From the NCBI RefSeq assembly GCF_039680535.1, contig NZ_JBDKSS010000019.1, forward strand, positions 1-64,000: a stretch of 64,000 nucleotides of DNA. The letters run 5' to 3'. Below, piece by piece: positions 1 to 10,264 of the stretch; positions within the stretch are counted from its first letter, which is position 1; every line of letters starts with the position of its first letter. The notes under the pieces are model-generated. The model made no database searches, was not told the DNA's origin, and saw only the letters and a program-made list of their open reading frames with translations. This DNA is from Parvibaculum sp039680535. GTDB lineage: Bacteria > Pseudomonadota > Alphaproteobacteria > Parvibaculales > Parvibaculaceae. Made by a program: the position numbers and the translations under genes.

Positions 1-15
1 CGCACTCATCGCCAT
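1..15 (-). CDS. Possible 5' end of a gene running off the left edge
   Basis: Reading leftwards, ATG-GCG-ATG-AGT-GCG begins 27 bp after the purL stop and continues beyond the window. Only five codons (MAMSA) are visible, so no family can be assigned from sequence. In many alphaproteobacteria a BolA-like gene follows purL, which would fit, but this is inference only. Confidence 0.2.
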
Positions 16-42
16 GCCGCAGACACCCCCGGTTTCAGGGCC

Positions 43-2258
<2,216 letters not shown>

Positions 2259-2262
<4 letters not shown>

Positions 2263-2927
2263 GCAACCGCCTCCAGCACGCTTTCGAAGAGATTGCGCCC
2301 TTCAGTGCCGCCATTGAGCGGCTCGATTTCATTTTCAGGATGCGGCATCAGCCCCATGACGTTGCCGCGCTCGTTGATGATGCCGGCGATGTCGTTGAGC
2401 GAGCCGTTGGGGTTCGTGCCCTCGGCATAGCGGAAGACGACGCGGTTCTCGCCCTCGATGCGGGCCAGCGTCTCGGCATCGGTGAAATAGTTGCCGTCGC
2501 CATGCGCGACCGGGCAGCGCCAGACCTGGCCTTGCGCATATTTGCGCGTGAAGTCCGTGTTCGCGTTGGCGACTTCGAGCTTCACATTGCGGCAGACGAA
2601 TTTGAGGTGGCTGTTGCGGACGAGGACGCCGGGAAGGAGGCCGGCCTCGCAAAGGATCTGGAAGCCGTTGCAGACGCCCAGCACATGCACGCCCTGATCG
2701 GCCTTCTTGCGGAGATCGTCCATGATCGCGGCCCGCGCCGCGATGGCGCCGGTGCGCAGATAGTCGCCATAGGAGAAGCCGCCCGGCAGGACCACGAGGT
2801 CGACCTTGGGCAGCTCCGTCTCTGTATGCCAGACGGCGATGGGCTTCTCGCCGGTGATCTTCTCAAGCGCGTAGAGCATGTCGCGCTCGCGGTTCGATCC
2901 CGGAAAGACGATGACGGCGGATTTCAT
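2259..2927 (-). CDS. purQ: Phosphoribosylformylglycinamidine synthase subunit PurQ (glutaminase)
   Basis: PurQ is the class I glutamine amidotransferase subunit that supplies ammonia to PurL. The 222-residue protein shows the nucleophile elbow GVCNGFQ with Cys86 and the catalytic pair in PHPENE near the C-terminus (His196, Glu198). The N-terminal VIVFPGSN is also typical. It starts 2 bp after the purS stop and overlaps purL by 4 bp, so purC-purS-purQ-purL is very likely one transcript. Length and motifs match the family well. Confidence 0.98.
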
Positions 2928-2929
2928 GC

Positions 2930-3175
2930 TTACTTCTCGTCGAGTTCGATCGCGTAGTTCTCGATCACGGTGTTGGCGAGCAGCTTCTTGCTCATTTCCT
3001 CGATCGCGGCGCGGGCCTTGGCCGGGTCCGTCTCCGCAAGTTCGACCTCGAAGAGCTTGCCCTGACGCACGCTTGCGACGCCCGGAAATCCGAGCGAGCC
3101 GAGCGCATGCTCGATGGCCTTTCCCTGCGGGTCCAGCACGCCGTTCTTCAACATGACCTTGATACGGGCCTTCAT
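2930..3175 (-). CDS. purS: Phosphoribosylformylglycinamidine synthase subunit PurS
   Basis: PurS is the small structural subunit that bridges PurL and PurQ. The 81-residue protein starts MKARIKVMLKNGVLDPQGKA, a typical PurS N-terminus, with ALGSLGF and the FEVEL strand further on. An in-frame extension of 13 codons back to 3214 exists. The internal ATG at 3175 is chosen because family members begin with this MK-x-[KR] strand. It lies 35 bp downstream of purC and 2 bp upstream of purQ. Confidence 0.95.
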   Translation of the reverse strand: MKARIKVMLKNGVLDPQGKAIEHALGSLGFPGVASVRQGKLFEVELAETDPAKARAAIEEMSKKLLANTVIENYAIELDEK

Positions 3176-3210
3176 ATGTACGTCTCTCTCAGTCAATCCC
3201 CGAAGGGCGA

Positions 3211-3972
3211 TCACTTCACCAGCGTGGGGCCACGCCGTTTGGGTTCGTTCTCAAACAGGATGCCGAGCCGGCGCGCGACCTCCTGATAGGCTTCGATGAG
3301 GCCGCCCATGTCGCGGCGGAAGCGGTCCTTGTCGAGCTTGTCGTTGGTGCGGATGTCCCAGAGGCGGCAGCTGTCCGGGCTGATCTCGTCGGCCAGCACC
3401 ACGCGCACCATGTCGCCCTCATATAGGCGTCCGAACTCGACCTTGAAGTCCACGAGGCGGATGCCGATGCCGAGAAAGAGGCCGGCCATGAAGTCGTTGA
3501 CGCGAAGCGCCAGCGCCATCATGTCGTCGATCTCCTGCGGCGTCGCCCAGCCGAAAGCCGTGATGTGTTCCTCGGAGACCATCGGGTCCCCGAGCTCGTC
3601 GTTCTTGTAATAGAACTCGATGATGGAGCGGGGGAGCGGCGTGCCCTCGTCGATCCCGAGGCGCTTGGTCAGCGAGCCCGCCGCGATATTTCGCACCACG
3701 ACCTCAACGGGAATGATCTCAACCTCGCGGATCAGTTGCTCGCGCATGTTGATGGATCGGATGAAGTGCGTCGGCACCCCGATGTCGTTGAGCTTTGTGA
3801 AGATAAATTCCGAGATACGGTTGTTGAGGACGCCCTTGCCCTCGATCGTCGCATGCTTCTGGTTGTTGAAGGCGGTCGTGTCGTCCTTGAAGTGCTGGAT
3901 GAGCGTGCCCGGCTCGGGGCCCTCGTACAAAACCTTGGCCTTGCCTTCGTAAACGCGTCTGCGGCGGCTCAT
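3211..3972 (-). CDS. purC: Phosphoribosylaminoimidazole-succinocarboxamide synthase (SAICAR synthetase)
   Basis: PurC ligates aspartate to CAIR with ATP, step 7 of IMP synthesis. The 253-residue protein opens with RRVYEGKAKVLYEGPEPGT, the glycine-rich phosphate-binding start of the family. It also contains the conserved EVVVRNIAAGSL and the C-terminal DSCRLWD signature. It is the first gene of the minus-strand purCSQL cluster. The 320 bp upstream, shared with the divergent DUF1476 gene, presumably carry its promoter. A 22-bp palindrome lies there (see 4148-4169). Confidence 0.97.
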   Translation of the reverse strand: MSRRRRVYEGKAKVLYEGPEPGTLIQHFKDDTTAFNNQKHATIEGKGVLNNRISEFIFTKLNDIGVPTHFIRSINMREQLIREVEIIPVEVVVRNIAAGSLTKRLGIDEGTPLPRSIIEFYYKNDELGDPMVSEEHITAFGWATPQEIDDMMALALRVNDFMAGLFLGIGIRLVDFKVEFGRLYEGDMVRVVLADEISPDSCRLWDIRTNDKLDKDRFRRDMGGLIEAYQEVARRLGILFENEPKRRGPTLVK

Positions 3973-4292
3973 GTCATGAAATCCAATCGGTTGCCCGCGA
4001 CAGGGCGGAAATGCTGATCGGTCCCGCGATATCGGGAAGCGCGGGGAGAGCAGGAATCGCCCCTGTGGCTCGCGCGCAAGTTACTCTATGGCCCCCCGGG
4101 ATACAATGAAACTGCGCGGGTCTTTGCCGCGTCATTTTTGTGACGTTAAATCAGGTACTTACCTAATTTGACGCATATCGGTCATGAGCGGACGAGGACG
4201 GTTGATTTGAGGCCCGCTCGCGGTTATGCCTAAGCCTCGTTTTCGGCCCCGCCACGCGCTCTGCGTCGGCATTCCTTTGGAGCGGTTAGCCC
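3973..4292. promoter_or_regulatory. Divergent intergenic region between purC and the DUF1476 gene
   Basis: This 320-bp gap separates two divergently transcribed genes and must hold both promoters. The first half is GC-rich. A more AT-rich segment runs from about 4130 to 4185 and contains the palindrome described separately. I see no convincing ORF or RNA gene in it. Confidence 0.5.
4148..4169. promoter_or_regulatory. 22-bp near-perfect palindrome, candidate operator
   Basis: AAATCAGGTA and TACCTAATTT flank a CT centre, with only the fifth base pair mismatched in the arms. It lies 124 bp before the DUF1476 start and 175 bp before the purC start, in the AT-rich core of the divergent region. 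Symmetry and position suggest a dimeric regulator site. The regulator is unknown. Confidence 0.45.
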
Positions 4293-4616
4293 ATGTCTAC
4301 CTTCGACAAGCGCGAAGAAGCTTTCGAGAGCAAGTTCGCCCATGATGCGCAGCTGAAATTCAAGGCGACCGCGCGCCGGAACAAGCTTCTGGGCCTCTGG
4401 GCCGCTGAACTCTTCGGCCTGAAGGGCGAGGAAGCCGACGCCTATGCGAAGGAAGTCGTGATTTCCGATCTTCAGGAAGCCGGCGAAGAGGACGTGTTCC
4501 GCAAGCTGCGCGGCGATTTCGACCAGCGCGGCGTTGCGCAGTCGGACCACGAGATTCGCCGCGCAATGGACGATCTGCTCGCTGAGGCGGTGAAGCAGGT
4601 TCAGCAGGAAGGCTGA
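4293..4616 (+). CDS. DUF1476 family protein, F1-ATPase zeta-subunit-type inhibitor
   Basis: The 107-residue cytosolic helical protein begins MSTFDKREEAFESKFAHDAQ and continues with ARRNKLLGLWAAELFGL, the hallmark of the DUF1476/ATPaseInh_sub_z family. The founding member is the zeta subunit of Paracoccus denitrificans F1Fo-ATPase. That protein blocks ATP hydrolysis through its N-terminal segment, acting like mitochondrial IF1. Length matches the family (about 104-110). The gene is monocistronic, with a strong stem-loop 70 bp downstream. Family assignment is firm. Inhibitor activity is inferred from the Paracoccus homologue and varies among alphaproteobacteria. Confidence 0.9.
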   Translation: MSTFDKREEAFESKFAHDAQLKFKATARRNKLLGLWAAELFGLKGEEADAYAKEVVISDLQEAGEEDVFRKLRGDFDQRGVAQSDHEIRRAMDDLLAEAVKQVQQEG

Positions 4617-4685
4617 GGCTTTTCAGTCGGTTACTGTCTGTTTCTGACGTAAACCGTCAGTCGTCTGGCCCGTCGGATTATATGC

Positions 4686-4723
4686 AAAGCCCCGCGTCCG
4701 GTTATTCCCGGCAGCGGGGCTTT
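4686..4723. terminator. Bidirectional factor-independent terminator
   Basis: AAAGCCCCGC pairs with GCGGGGCTTT around an 18-nt loop, followed by TCTC on the plus strand and TTTGC on the minus strand. It sits between the convergent DUF1476 gene and the histidine phosphatase gene, so it can serve both. Confidence 0.75.
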
Positions 4724-4735
4724 CTCATTTCGGGT

Positions 4736-5458
4736 TCAGGCCAGAGCCTTCTTCTGCATCCGGCTCGCGATCTGTTCGAGCGACAGAAGGTGATTGCCTT
4801 CCTTGGCCACGTCATAGGTGGTCACGTTCATGGCGCGCACCGTCTTGCGGACCACTTCATTCGTCTCGGGGTGAACGTCGACGTCGATGATGTTGAAGCA
4901 GCAGGTGTGCTGGTCGATCGCGGAGAAGCTGGCGAGCCCGGTTCCGAAGGCCCAGCCGAGGACGAGTCGGTTGATGCCGCCATGGGCGACGAGGGCCAGT
5001 GTCTCCCATTCCGGCTCGGCCACGACGCGCTCGAGCGCAGAGACGACGCGCTCATTCACGTCCTCGAAGCTGTCGCCGCCGACATAGCGCGCGCCGGGAA
5101 CGGCGGCGTGGCGGAAGGCATAGGCGAGATCGTTGAGATCGGTGATGGCGCCGCGGGCGGCATTGTCGCCCTGGAACTCGACGAATGCCGGGTCCTGCTC
5201 GATCGCGATATCCCGGCCCTGAAGAATGAGGCTCGCCGTTTCGACCGAGCGGGGGAAGCTCGACACGACGGCGCGGTCGAAGGGGATGTTGGCCAGCGCC
5301 TTGCCGGTCAGCGTCGCCTGCTCGCGGCCCCAGGCGGTCAGCGGAACGATGGTCGAATCCGCAACGCGGTTGCCCTGATCGTCCACATAGGAGACGTCAC
5401 CGTGGCGGAAAACATAGATGCGACGGCGGCGTGAACCGTCGAAGGCGGTACGAAGCAT
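4736..5458 (-). CDS. Histidine phosphatase (phosphoglycerate mutase-like) family protein
   Basis: This cytosolic protein of 240 residues belongs to the histidine phosphatase superfamily. The phospho-accepting RHG motif is at residues 18-20 (VFRHGD) and the second catalytic His is at 159 (LVAHGGINR). The arginine-containing SSFPRSVETA segment and a FVEFQGD acid complete the usual active-site set. The substrate cannot be inferred. Members act on phosphoglycerate, sugar phosphates, cobalamin precursors or phosphoproteins. It is a single gene with its own terminator downstream and a palindromic repeat upstream. Confidence 0.88.
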   Translation of the reverse strand: MLRTAFDGSRRRRIYVFRHGDVSYVDDQGNRVADSTIVPLTAWGREQATLTGKALANIPFDRAVVSSFPRSVETASLILQGRDIAIEQDPAFVEFQGDNAARGAITDLNDLAYAFRHAAVPGARYVGGDSFEDVNERVVSALERVVAEPEWETLALVAHGGINRLVLGWAFGTGLASFSAIDQHTCCFNIIDVDVHPETNEVVRKTVRAMNVTTYDVAKEGNHLLSLEQIASRMQKKALA

Positions 5459-5539
5459 GACTGGGTCCTCGGGTGAATGTCGATGACCGCAGTATAGGGC
5501 GGAATGTGACGGGGAAGTGAAGGAAGATAGCGCGAAGCG

Positions 5540-5634
5540 ATCCTTCGAGACGCGGCTGCGCCGCTCCTCAGGATGAGGGGTTCAAAATAAACGCCTCATC
5601 TTGAGGAGGTGAGGAACGTGCCGTCTCGAAGGAT
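5540..5634. repeat. Mosaic palindromic intergenic repeat
   Basis: The outer arms ATCCTTCGAGACG (5540-5552) and CGTCTCGAAGGAT (5622-5634) are perfect inverted copies. Inside are CTCCTCAGGATGAGG and CCTCATCTTGAGGAGG modules. The element lies between the histidine phosphatase and purB genes. The CTTCGAGACG...CTCAGGATGAGG wording is typical of a repeat family dispersed in Rhizobiales-like genomes. A second element built on the same plan but with other modules is at 56171-56266. Confidence 0.75.
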
Positions 5635-5644
5635 GGATGGAAGC

Positions 5645-6952
5645 TCAGGCCTTGCCGAACACCCGCGCGAAGATCGTGTCTACGTGCTTCGTGTGGTAGC
5701 CGAGGTCGAAAAGCTCCTCGAGTTCCTTGTCCGAGAGCTTCGCGGAAACGTCCTTGTCGGCCTTGAGCAGCTCAAGGAAGTTGCCTTCGCCGCGCCAGAC
5801 CGGCATGGCGTTGCGCTGGACGAGGCGATAGCTGTCCTCGCGGCTCACGCCCTTCTGCGTCAGGGCCAGCAGCACGCGCTGCGAATGGACGAGGCCGCCG
5901 AGCTTGTCGAGGTTCTTCTGCATGTTCTCGGGGTAGACGAGAAGCTTGTCGATGACGCCGGTGAGGCGGACGAGGGCGAAGTCGAGCGTCACCGTCGCGT
6001 CCGGGCCGATCATGCGTTCGACGGACGAGTGCGAGATATCGCGCTCATGCCAGAGGGCGACGTTCTCCATCGCCGGGATCGCCATGCCGCGCACGAGGCG
6101 GGCAAGGCCGGTGAGGTTTTCGGTGAGGACCGGATTGCGCTTGTGCGGCATGGCCGACGAGCCCTTCTGGCCTTCCGAGAAATATTCCTCGGCTTCCAGC
6201 ACTTCGGAGCGCTGCAGGTGGCGGATCTCGGTTGCAAGGCGCTCGATCGAGGAGGCGACGACGCCGAGCGTGGCGAAATACATGGCGTGGCGGTCGCGCG
6301 GGATCACCTGCGTCGAGACGGGCTCCGGCTCCAGGCCGAGCTTTTCGGCCACATGCTCTTCGACGCGCGGGTCGATATTGGCGAAGGTGCCGACGGCGCC
6401 GGAGATGGCGCAGGTCGCGACTTCCTTGCGCGCGGCGACGAGGCGGTCACGGCAGCGCGAGAATTCGGCATAGGCCTGGGCGAGCTTGATGCCGAAGGTC
6501 GTCGGCTCGGCGTGAATGCCGTGGCTGCGGCCGATGGTCGGCGTGTTCTTGTATTCGAAGGCGCGGCGCTTGATGGCGGCAAGCAGGCCGTCCATGTCCT
6601 TCAGAAGAAGGTCGGCTGCGCGGACGAGCTGCACGTTGAGGCAGGTGTCCAGCACGTCGGACGAGGTCATGCCCTGATGGACGAAGCGCGATTCCGGGCC
6701 GATGAATTCCGCCAGATGTGTCAGGAAGGCGATGACGTCGTGCTTCACTTCGCGCTCGATCTCGTCGATGCGCTCGACATTGAACTCGGCCTTGCCGCCG
6801 AGGTCCCAGATCTTCTTTGCTGCTTCCTTGGGGATGACGCCCAGTTCCGCCAGCGCGTCGCAGGCATGCGCCTCGATTTCGAACCAGATCCGGAACTTCG
6901 TCTCCGGGGTCCAGATGGAAACCATTTCGGGCCGCGAATAGCGGGGGATCAT
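5645..6952 (-). CDS. purB: Adenylosuccinate lyase
   Basis: PurB removes fumarate from SAICAR and from adenylosuccinate, so it acts in IMP synthesis and in AMP formation. The 435-residue protein carries the fumarase/aspartase superfamily signature GSSAMPHKRNP (residues 264-274) with the catalytic serine loop. It also has the TSSDVLDT segment (96-103) and the GRSHGIHAEP motif (141-150). It is transcribed in the same direction as purCSQL but about 1.7 kb upstream, separated by two genes and a repeat, so it probably has its own promoter. Confidence 0.97.
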   Translation of the reverse strand: MIPRYSRPEMVSIWTPETKFRIWFEIEAHACDALAELGVIPKEAAKKIWDLGGKAEFNVERIDEIEREVKHDVIAFLTHLAEFIGPESRFVHQGMTSSDVLDTCLNVQLVRAADLLLKDMDGLLAAIKRRAFEYKNTPTIGRSHGIHAEPTTFGIKLAQAYAEFSRCRDRLVAARKEVATCAISGAVGTFANIDPRVEEHVAEKLGLEPEPVSTQVIPRDRHAMYFATLGVVASSIERLATEIRHLQRSEVLEAEEYFSEGQKGSSAMPHKRNPVLTENLTGLARLVRGMAIPAMENVALWHERDISHSSVERMIGPDATVTLDFALVRLTGVIDKLLVYPENMQKNLDKLGGLVHSQRVLLALTQKGVSREDSYRLVQRNAMPVWRGEGNFLELLKADKDVSAKLSDKELEELFDLGYHTKHVDTIFARVFGKA

Positions 6953-7045
6953 GGGCCGCCTCGTAAAAAAGTGCTTGAGAAGCCGAGGGTTTAACAGATG
7001 GCCCTCATGGGCTCAAGTGCGGCCCCTTTTGAGCCATTTTCGGCC

Positions 7046-7747
7046 TCAGATGAGCCCCAGAGACTTGAAGCTCGCATGGCGGCCCTTGCCGATGACCAGA
7101 TGGTCGTGGACCTGGATACCGAGGGGCTTTGCCGTTTCGACGATGCGCTTGGTCATTTCGATGTCGGCGGAGGAGGGGGTCGGATCGCCCGAGGGGTGGT
7201 TGTGGACGAGGATCATCGACAAGGCGTTGAGCGTCAGCGCGCGCTTCACCACTTCGCGCGGATAGACGGGCGTGTGGTCGATGGTTCCCGTCTGCTGCAC
7301 CTCGTCGGCGATCAGCACATTCTGGCGGTCGAGGAAGAGGATGCGGAATTGTTCGATCGGATGATGCGCCATGGAGGCCGAGCAGTAGTCGAGCAGCGCC
7401 GACCAGGAAGAGATGACTTCGCGCTTCATCACCTTCGCTTGACCGAGGCGAAGGCCCGCCTCGCGGACGATGCGAAAGTCGGTGACGGTCGCGTCCGATA
7501 CACCCTTCACCTCGCATAGCCGCTCGGGCGCCGCGTTCAGCACCTCGGAAAGGCCGCCGAAAAGGGCGACGAGGTCCTTCGCCAGCGGCTTCACGTCGCG
7601 CTGCGGAATGGTGCGGAAGAGGATGAGTTCCAGCAGCTCGTAGTCGGGCAGCGCGTCGGGTGCGGCGTTGAAGCGCGCGCGCAGACGCTCACGGTGTCCC
7701 GCGTGGTGCGGATTGACCGGCGTCCTTCCCTTGGCTTTTTCAGGCAT
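7046..7747 (-). CDS. radC: RadC family protein (JAB/JAMM domain)
   Basis: The 233-residue protein has an N-terminal helix-hairpin-helix part (LPDYELLELILF, CEVKGVSDAT) and a C-terminal JAMM metallo-hydrolase domain. The zinc ligands are visible in HNHPSGDPTPSSAD (His182, His184, Asp195). RadC was once thought to act in DNA repair. Its biochemical role is unresolved, and members are also found with mobile DNA. The gene overlaps the end of map by 8 bp on the same strand, which suggests co-transcription with map upstream. Confidence 0.95.
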   Translation of the reverse strand: MPEKAKGRTPVNPHHAGHRERLRARFNAAPDALPDYELLELILFRTIPQRDVKPLAKDLVALFGGLSEVLNAAPERLCEVKGVSDATVTDFRIVREAGLRLGQAKVMKREVISSWSALLDYCSASMAHHPIEQFRILFLDRQNVLIADEVQQTGTIDHTPVYPREVVKRALTLNALSMILVHNHPSGDPTPSSADIEMTKRIVETAKPLGIQVHDHLVIGKGRHASFKSLGLI

Positions 7748-8561
7748 AGGGCGGCAAGTCGAGTCCGGCAGGGGATTTGGTGAAAATCTCGACGCCGTCC
7801 TCGGTCACGCCGACGGAATGCTCGAACTGCGCGGAGAGAGAGCGGTCGCGCGTCACAGCCGTCCAGCCGTCGGCGAGGATCTTCACACCCGGCTTGCCGA
7901 GATTGATCATCGGCTCGATGGTGAAGATCATGCCGGTCTTGAGCCGGGCGCCTTCGCCGCGGCGGCCGTAATGCAGGATGTTCGGCGCGTCGTGGAACAC
8001 GCGGCCGACGCCATGGCCGCAGAACTCGCGCACGACAGAGCAACGCTCGCCTTCGGCATATTCCTGAATGGCCGCGCCGATGTCGCCAAGGGTCGCGCCG
8101 GGTTTCACGGCGGCGATGCCGCGCATCATCGCCTCATGGGTGACTTCGCACAGGCGCGCAGCCTTTCGCGGCACCTCACCGACGTAATACATGCGGTTGC
8201 TGTCGCCGTGCCAGCCGTCCTTGATATAGGTGACGTCGACATTGACGATATCGCCCTCGCGCAGCACCCGGTCGCCCGGCATGCCGTGACAGACGACATG
8301 GTTGATCGAGATGCAGCAGGAATAGCGATAGCCGCGATAGCCGAGCGTGGCGGGCAGGGCATCGTGATCGATGCCGTACTGATATGCCGCCTGGTCGATC
8401 TCCGCCGTGGTGACGCCCGGCTTGATGAGACCCGCAAGCATGTCGAGCGCGCCGCCGGCGATCTTTCCCACCACGCGCATGCCCTCGAAGGCATCCGGCC
8501 CGTAGAGCTTGATCTGTCCGTTATTGCGCAGGGGCGCGTCGAAGGCGTCGATGTAGTTCAT
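7740..8561 (-). CDS. map: Methionine aminopeptidase, type I
   Basis: This enzyme removes the initiator methionine from nascent proteins. The five metal ligands of the pita-bread fold lie in NVDVTYIKDGWHGD (two Asp), GHGVGRVFHD (His), IFTIEPMIN (Glu) and the C-terminal HSVGVTEDGVEI (Glu). CHGMPG marks the substrate-binding His. The product is 273 residues from the ATG at 8561 (MNYIDAFDAPLRNNG), which resembles alphaproteobacterial homologues. An upstream ATG at 8597 would add 12 residues. Neither start has a strong Shine-Dalgarno. The 3' end overlaps radC by 8 bp. Confidence 0.95.
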   Translation of the reverse strand: MNYIDAFDAPLRNNGQIKLYGPDAFEGMRVVGKIAGGALDMLAGLIKPGVTTAEIDQAAYQYGIDHDALPATLGYRGYRYSCCISINHVVCHGMPGDRVLREGDIVNVDVTYIKDGWHGDSNRMYYVGEVPRKAARLCEVTHEAMMRGIAAVKPGATLGDIGAAIQEYAEGERCSVVREFCGHGVGRVFHDAPNILHYGRRGEGARLKTGMIFTIEPMINLGKPGVKILADGWTAVTRDRSLSAQFEHSVGVTEDGVEIFTKSPAGLDLPPYA

Positions 8562-8709
8562 GGAAATGTCCGGGTGAAGGCTTCTTTGCCGCAACATAAT
8601 ACTTCGATGGCCCGAGGGCTAGCCCAAGGCCTTGGACATGCCCCGATTGTCTAGGTGGAGGTGAGGGGGCTATCCTTCGGGAAACACGAAATCCCGCGAG
8701 GACTGAAAA

Positions 8710-9507
8710 ATGACGGATGCCGCCAATAGCCCGGGCGCCGAGAGCGCTGCGCCTCGCCTCGTTACGGCCTGCGTGGTGCTTATCGGCGATGAAATCCTTT
8801 CGGGCCGGACGCGGGATTCGAATTTGTCCTACATCGCCAAGCATTTGAACCAGATCGGCGTGCAGGTGCGCGAGGCGCGCGTCATCCCGGATGTGGAGGA
8901 GACCATCGTCTCGGTCATCAACGAGGTCCGGGCCAAATACGACTATGTCTTCACGACGGGCGGCATCGGCCCGACGCATGACGACATCACCGCGGATGCG
9001 ATTGCACGGGCGTTCGGGGTGCCGATCGGACACCATGCCGAGGCGATTGCGATACTCGATGCACATTACCGGCAGACGGGCGGCGAATTCACCGAAGCTC
9101 GCAAGCGCATGGCGCGGATTCCCGAAGGCGCGACGCTCATCGAAAATCCGCTGAGCAAAGCGCCCGGCTTCCAGATCGGCAATGTCTTCGTCATGGCGGG
9201 CGTGCCCATGGTCATGCAGGTCATGCTCGACAGCCTGACGCCGCGTCTCGAAGGCGGCGCGACCATGCAGAGCCGGACGGTCAGCGGCCAGATCGGCGAG
9301 GGGACCATTGCCGAGAAGCTCGGCGAGCTCCAGAAGCGCTTTCCGGACGTGGTCATCGGCTCCTACCCCTATTATCGGGGCAAGAGCTTCGGGACGAGCC
9401 TCGTCCTGCGAGGCGTCGATCCGGTGCTGCTCGACGAGGCGGCCGGGGCGGTCCGCAGCCTTCTGGAGGGGTTCGGCGTCGAGCCGATCGAGGGCGAGCC
9501 CGCCTGA
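8710..9507 (+). CDS. CinA-like / molybdopterin-binding (MoCF) domain protein
   Basis: The 265-residue cytosolic protein carries a MoCF_biosynth domain. Its signatures are IGDEILSGRTRDSN near residue 26 and TTGGIGPTHDDITADAIA near residue 77, which bind pterin-like ligands in MogA/MoaB/CinA proteins. The C-terminal part (about 180-265) is shorter than the NMN deamidase domain of full CinA and lacks it. Such stand-alone proteins are usually annotated as competence/damage-inducible protein A or molybdopterin-binding protein. No moa/moe genes are nearby, so the physiological role is open. The gene is transcribed divergently from map. Confidence 0.88.
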   Translation: MTDAANSPGAESAAPRLVTACVVLIGDEILSGRTRDSNLSYIAKHLNQIGVQVREARVIPDVEETIVSVINEVRAKYDYVFTTGGIGPTHDDITADAIARAFGVPIGHHAEAIAILDAHYRQTGGEFTEARKRMARIPEGATLIENPLSKAPGFQIGNVFVMAGVPMVMQVMLDSLTPRLEGGATMQSRTVSGQIGEGTIAEKLGELQKRFPDVVIGSYPYYRGKSFGTSLVLRGVDPVLLDEAAGAVRSLLEGFGVEPIEGEPA

Positions 9508-9538
9508 TGCGGCCTTCGGCCGCGGATATGTCGCCAAA

Positions 9539-9566
9539 TTGCAACAGGCAGCTTCATCTGTTGCAA
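9539..9566. other. Inverted repeat downstream of the MoCF gene
   Basis: TTGCAACAG (9539-9547) and CTGTTGCAA (9558-9566) are perfect 9-bp arms around a 10-nt loop. There is no T-tract on the plus strand, so it may be a weak terminator or an operator for the following small secreted protein gene. A shorter GCGGCC-TTC-GGCCGC hairpin precedes it at 9509-9523. The remaining sequence to 9763 has no ORF I would support. Confidence 0.4.
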
Positions 9567-9763
9567 AGATTCAGCTTTCACTCCGGCTCAAGCCGATACA
9601 ATATTATGAGAGTCGGCTAAAGTTCCAAGCTGACGGGGTTTGGCGGCCGCCAATCAAATGTGCATAAAATGCGCGTGAGTTGGGGGGAAGCGCCGACAAA
9701 GCCTGAAAAACAAGGCTTGGGAACGAGTTCAAGGGTCAGCGATACCCGGAGGGAGAGACGCTT

Positions 9764-10015
9764 ATGAAGAAGATTTTCGGCATTGTGGGTCTGGTTGCCG
9801 GTGCGACGATGATGGTTTCGGGCACGGCGATGGCGCTGGACTCGAGCTTCGATGCCATGTCGAAGTCGGGTAAGCACCAGTTCTATGTCTGGTGCACCGG
9901 CGGTAAGAGCAGCGTGCAGTCCGCCGATGGCGCGACGGCCAAGGAAGCCCAGGCGAAGCTCGCCGCTTCCGCTGGCAACAGCTGCTGGCCGGTCTGGCAG
10001 GGCCTCGCCGGCTAA
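9764..10015 (+). CDS. Small secreted protein of unknown function
   Basis: The 83-residue product has a clear Sec signal peptide: KK at positions 2-3, a hydrophobic core to about residue 20 and an ALA-type junction SGTAMA with cleavage after Ala24. The mature peptide is about 59 residues with two cysteines (VWCTGG and NSCWPVW) that could form one disulfide, and an Ala/Lys-rich helix between them. I do not recognise a family. A strong terminator follows directly and the upstream 250 bp are free of genes, so it is likely monocistronic and possibly abundant. The start has a GGAGGGAGAG-type Shine-Dalgarno. Confidence 0.8.
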   Translation: MKKIFGIVGLVAGATMMVSGTAMALDSSFDAMSKSGKHQFYVWCTGGKSSVQSADGATAKEAQAKLAASAGNSCWPVWQGLAG

Positions 10016-10035
10016 GCCTCGGCAGGTTGGATTTG

Positions 10036-10065
10036 AAACGGCGGTCCCCAGGGGCCGCCGTTTTC
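10036..10065 (+). terminator. Factor-independent terminator of the small secreted protein gene
   Basis: AAACGGCGG (10036-10044) pairs with CCGCCGTTT (10055-10063) and runs into TTTTC. It lies 20 bp after the stop codon. Confidence 0.85.
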
Positions 10066-10132
10066 GTTTGTGGCGGGTGCTCCCGCGTTGCGAAGCACCG
10101 CCCGAGCAGGCATATCTGTGACGCCGCTGGGC

Positions 10133-10219
10133 GGCCCCTTGGCGAAATTGGTATACGCAGCAGACTTAAAATCTGCTTCTCGTAAGGGAATGCGGGTTCG
10201 AGTCCCGCAGGGGCCACCA
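10133..10219 (+). tRNA. tRNA-Leu (anticodon UAA)
   Basis: This is an 87-nt cloverleaf with encoded CCA. The acceptor arms GGCCCCT (10133-10139) and AGGGGCC (10209-10215) pair, followed by discriminator A and CCA. The anticodon stem GCAGA/TCTGC encloses loop CTTAAAA with anticodon TAA. A long class II variable arm (TTCTCGTAAGGGAAT) identifies leucine, and the T arm is GCGGG-TTCGAGT-CCCGC. It reads codon UUA, which is rare in GC-rich genomes. The next gene, convergent, ends 46 bp downstream. Confidence 0.97.
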
Positions 10220-10264
10220 GCCGGACAAACGCCTGTTTCAGGCGCCGTCTCCCAGATCCCATCT

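Noticed and set aside
5609..6994. 461-codon plus-strand frame opposite purB
   Set aside because: Full antisense overlap with purB; sequence is Asp/Arg/Ala-rich without recognisable motif.
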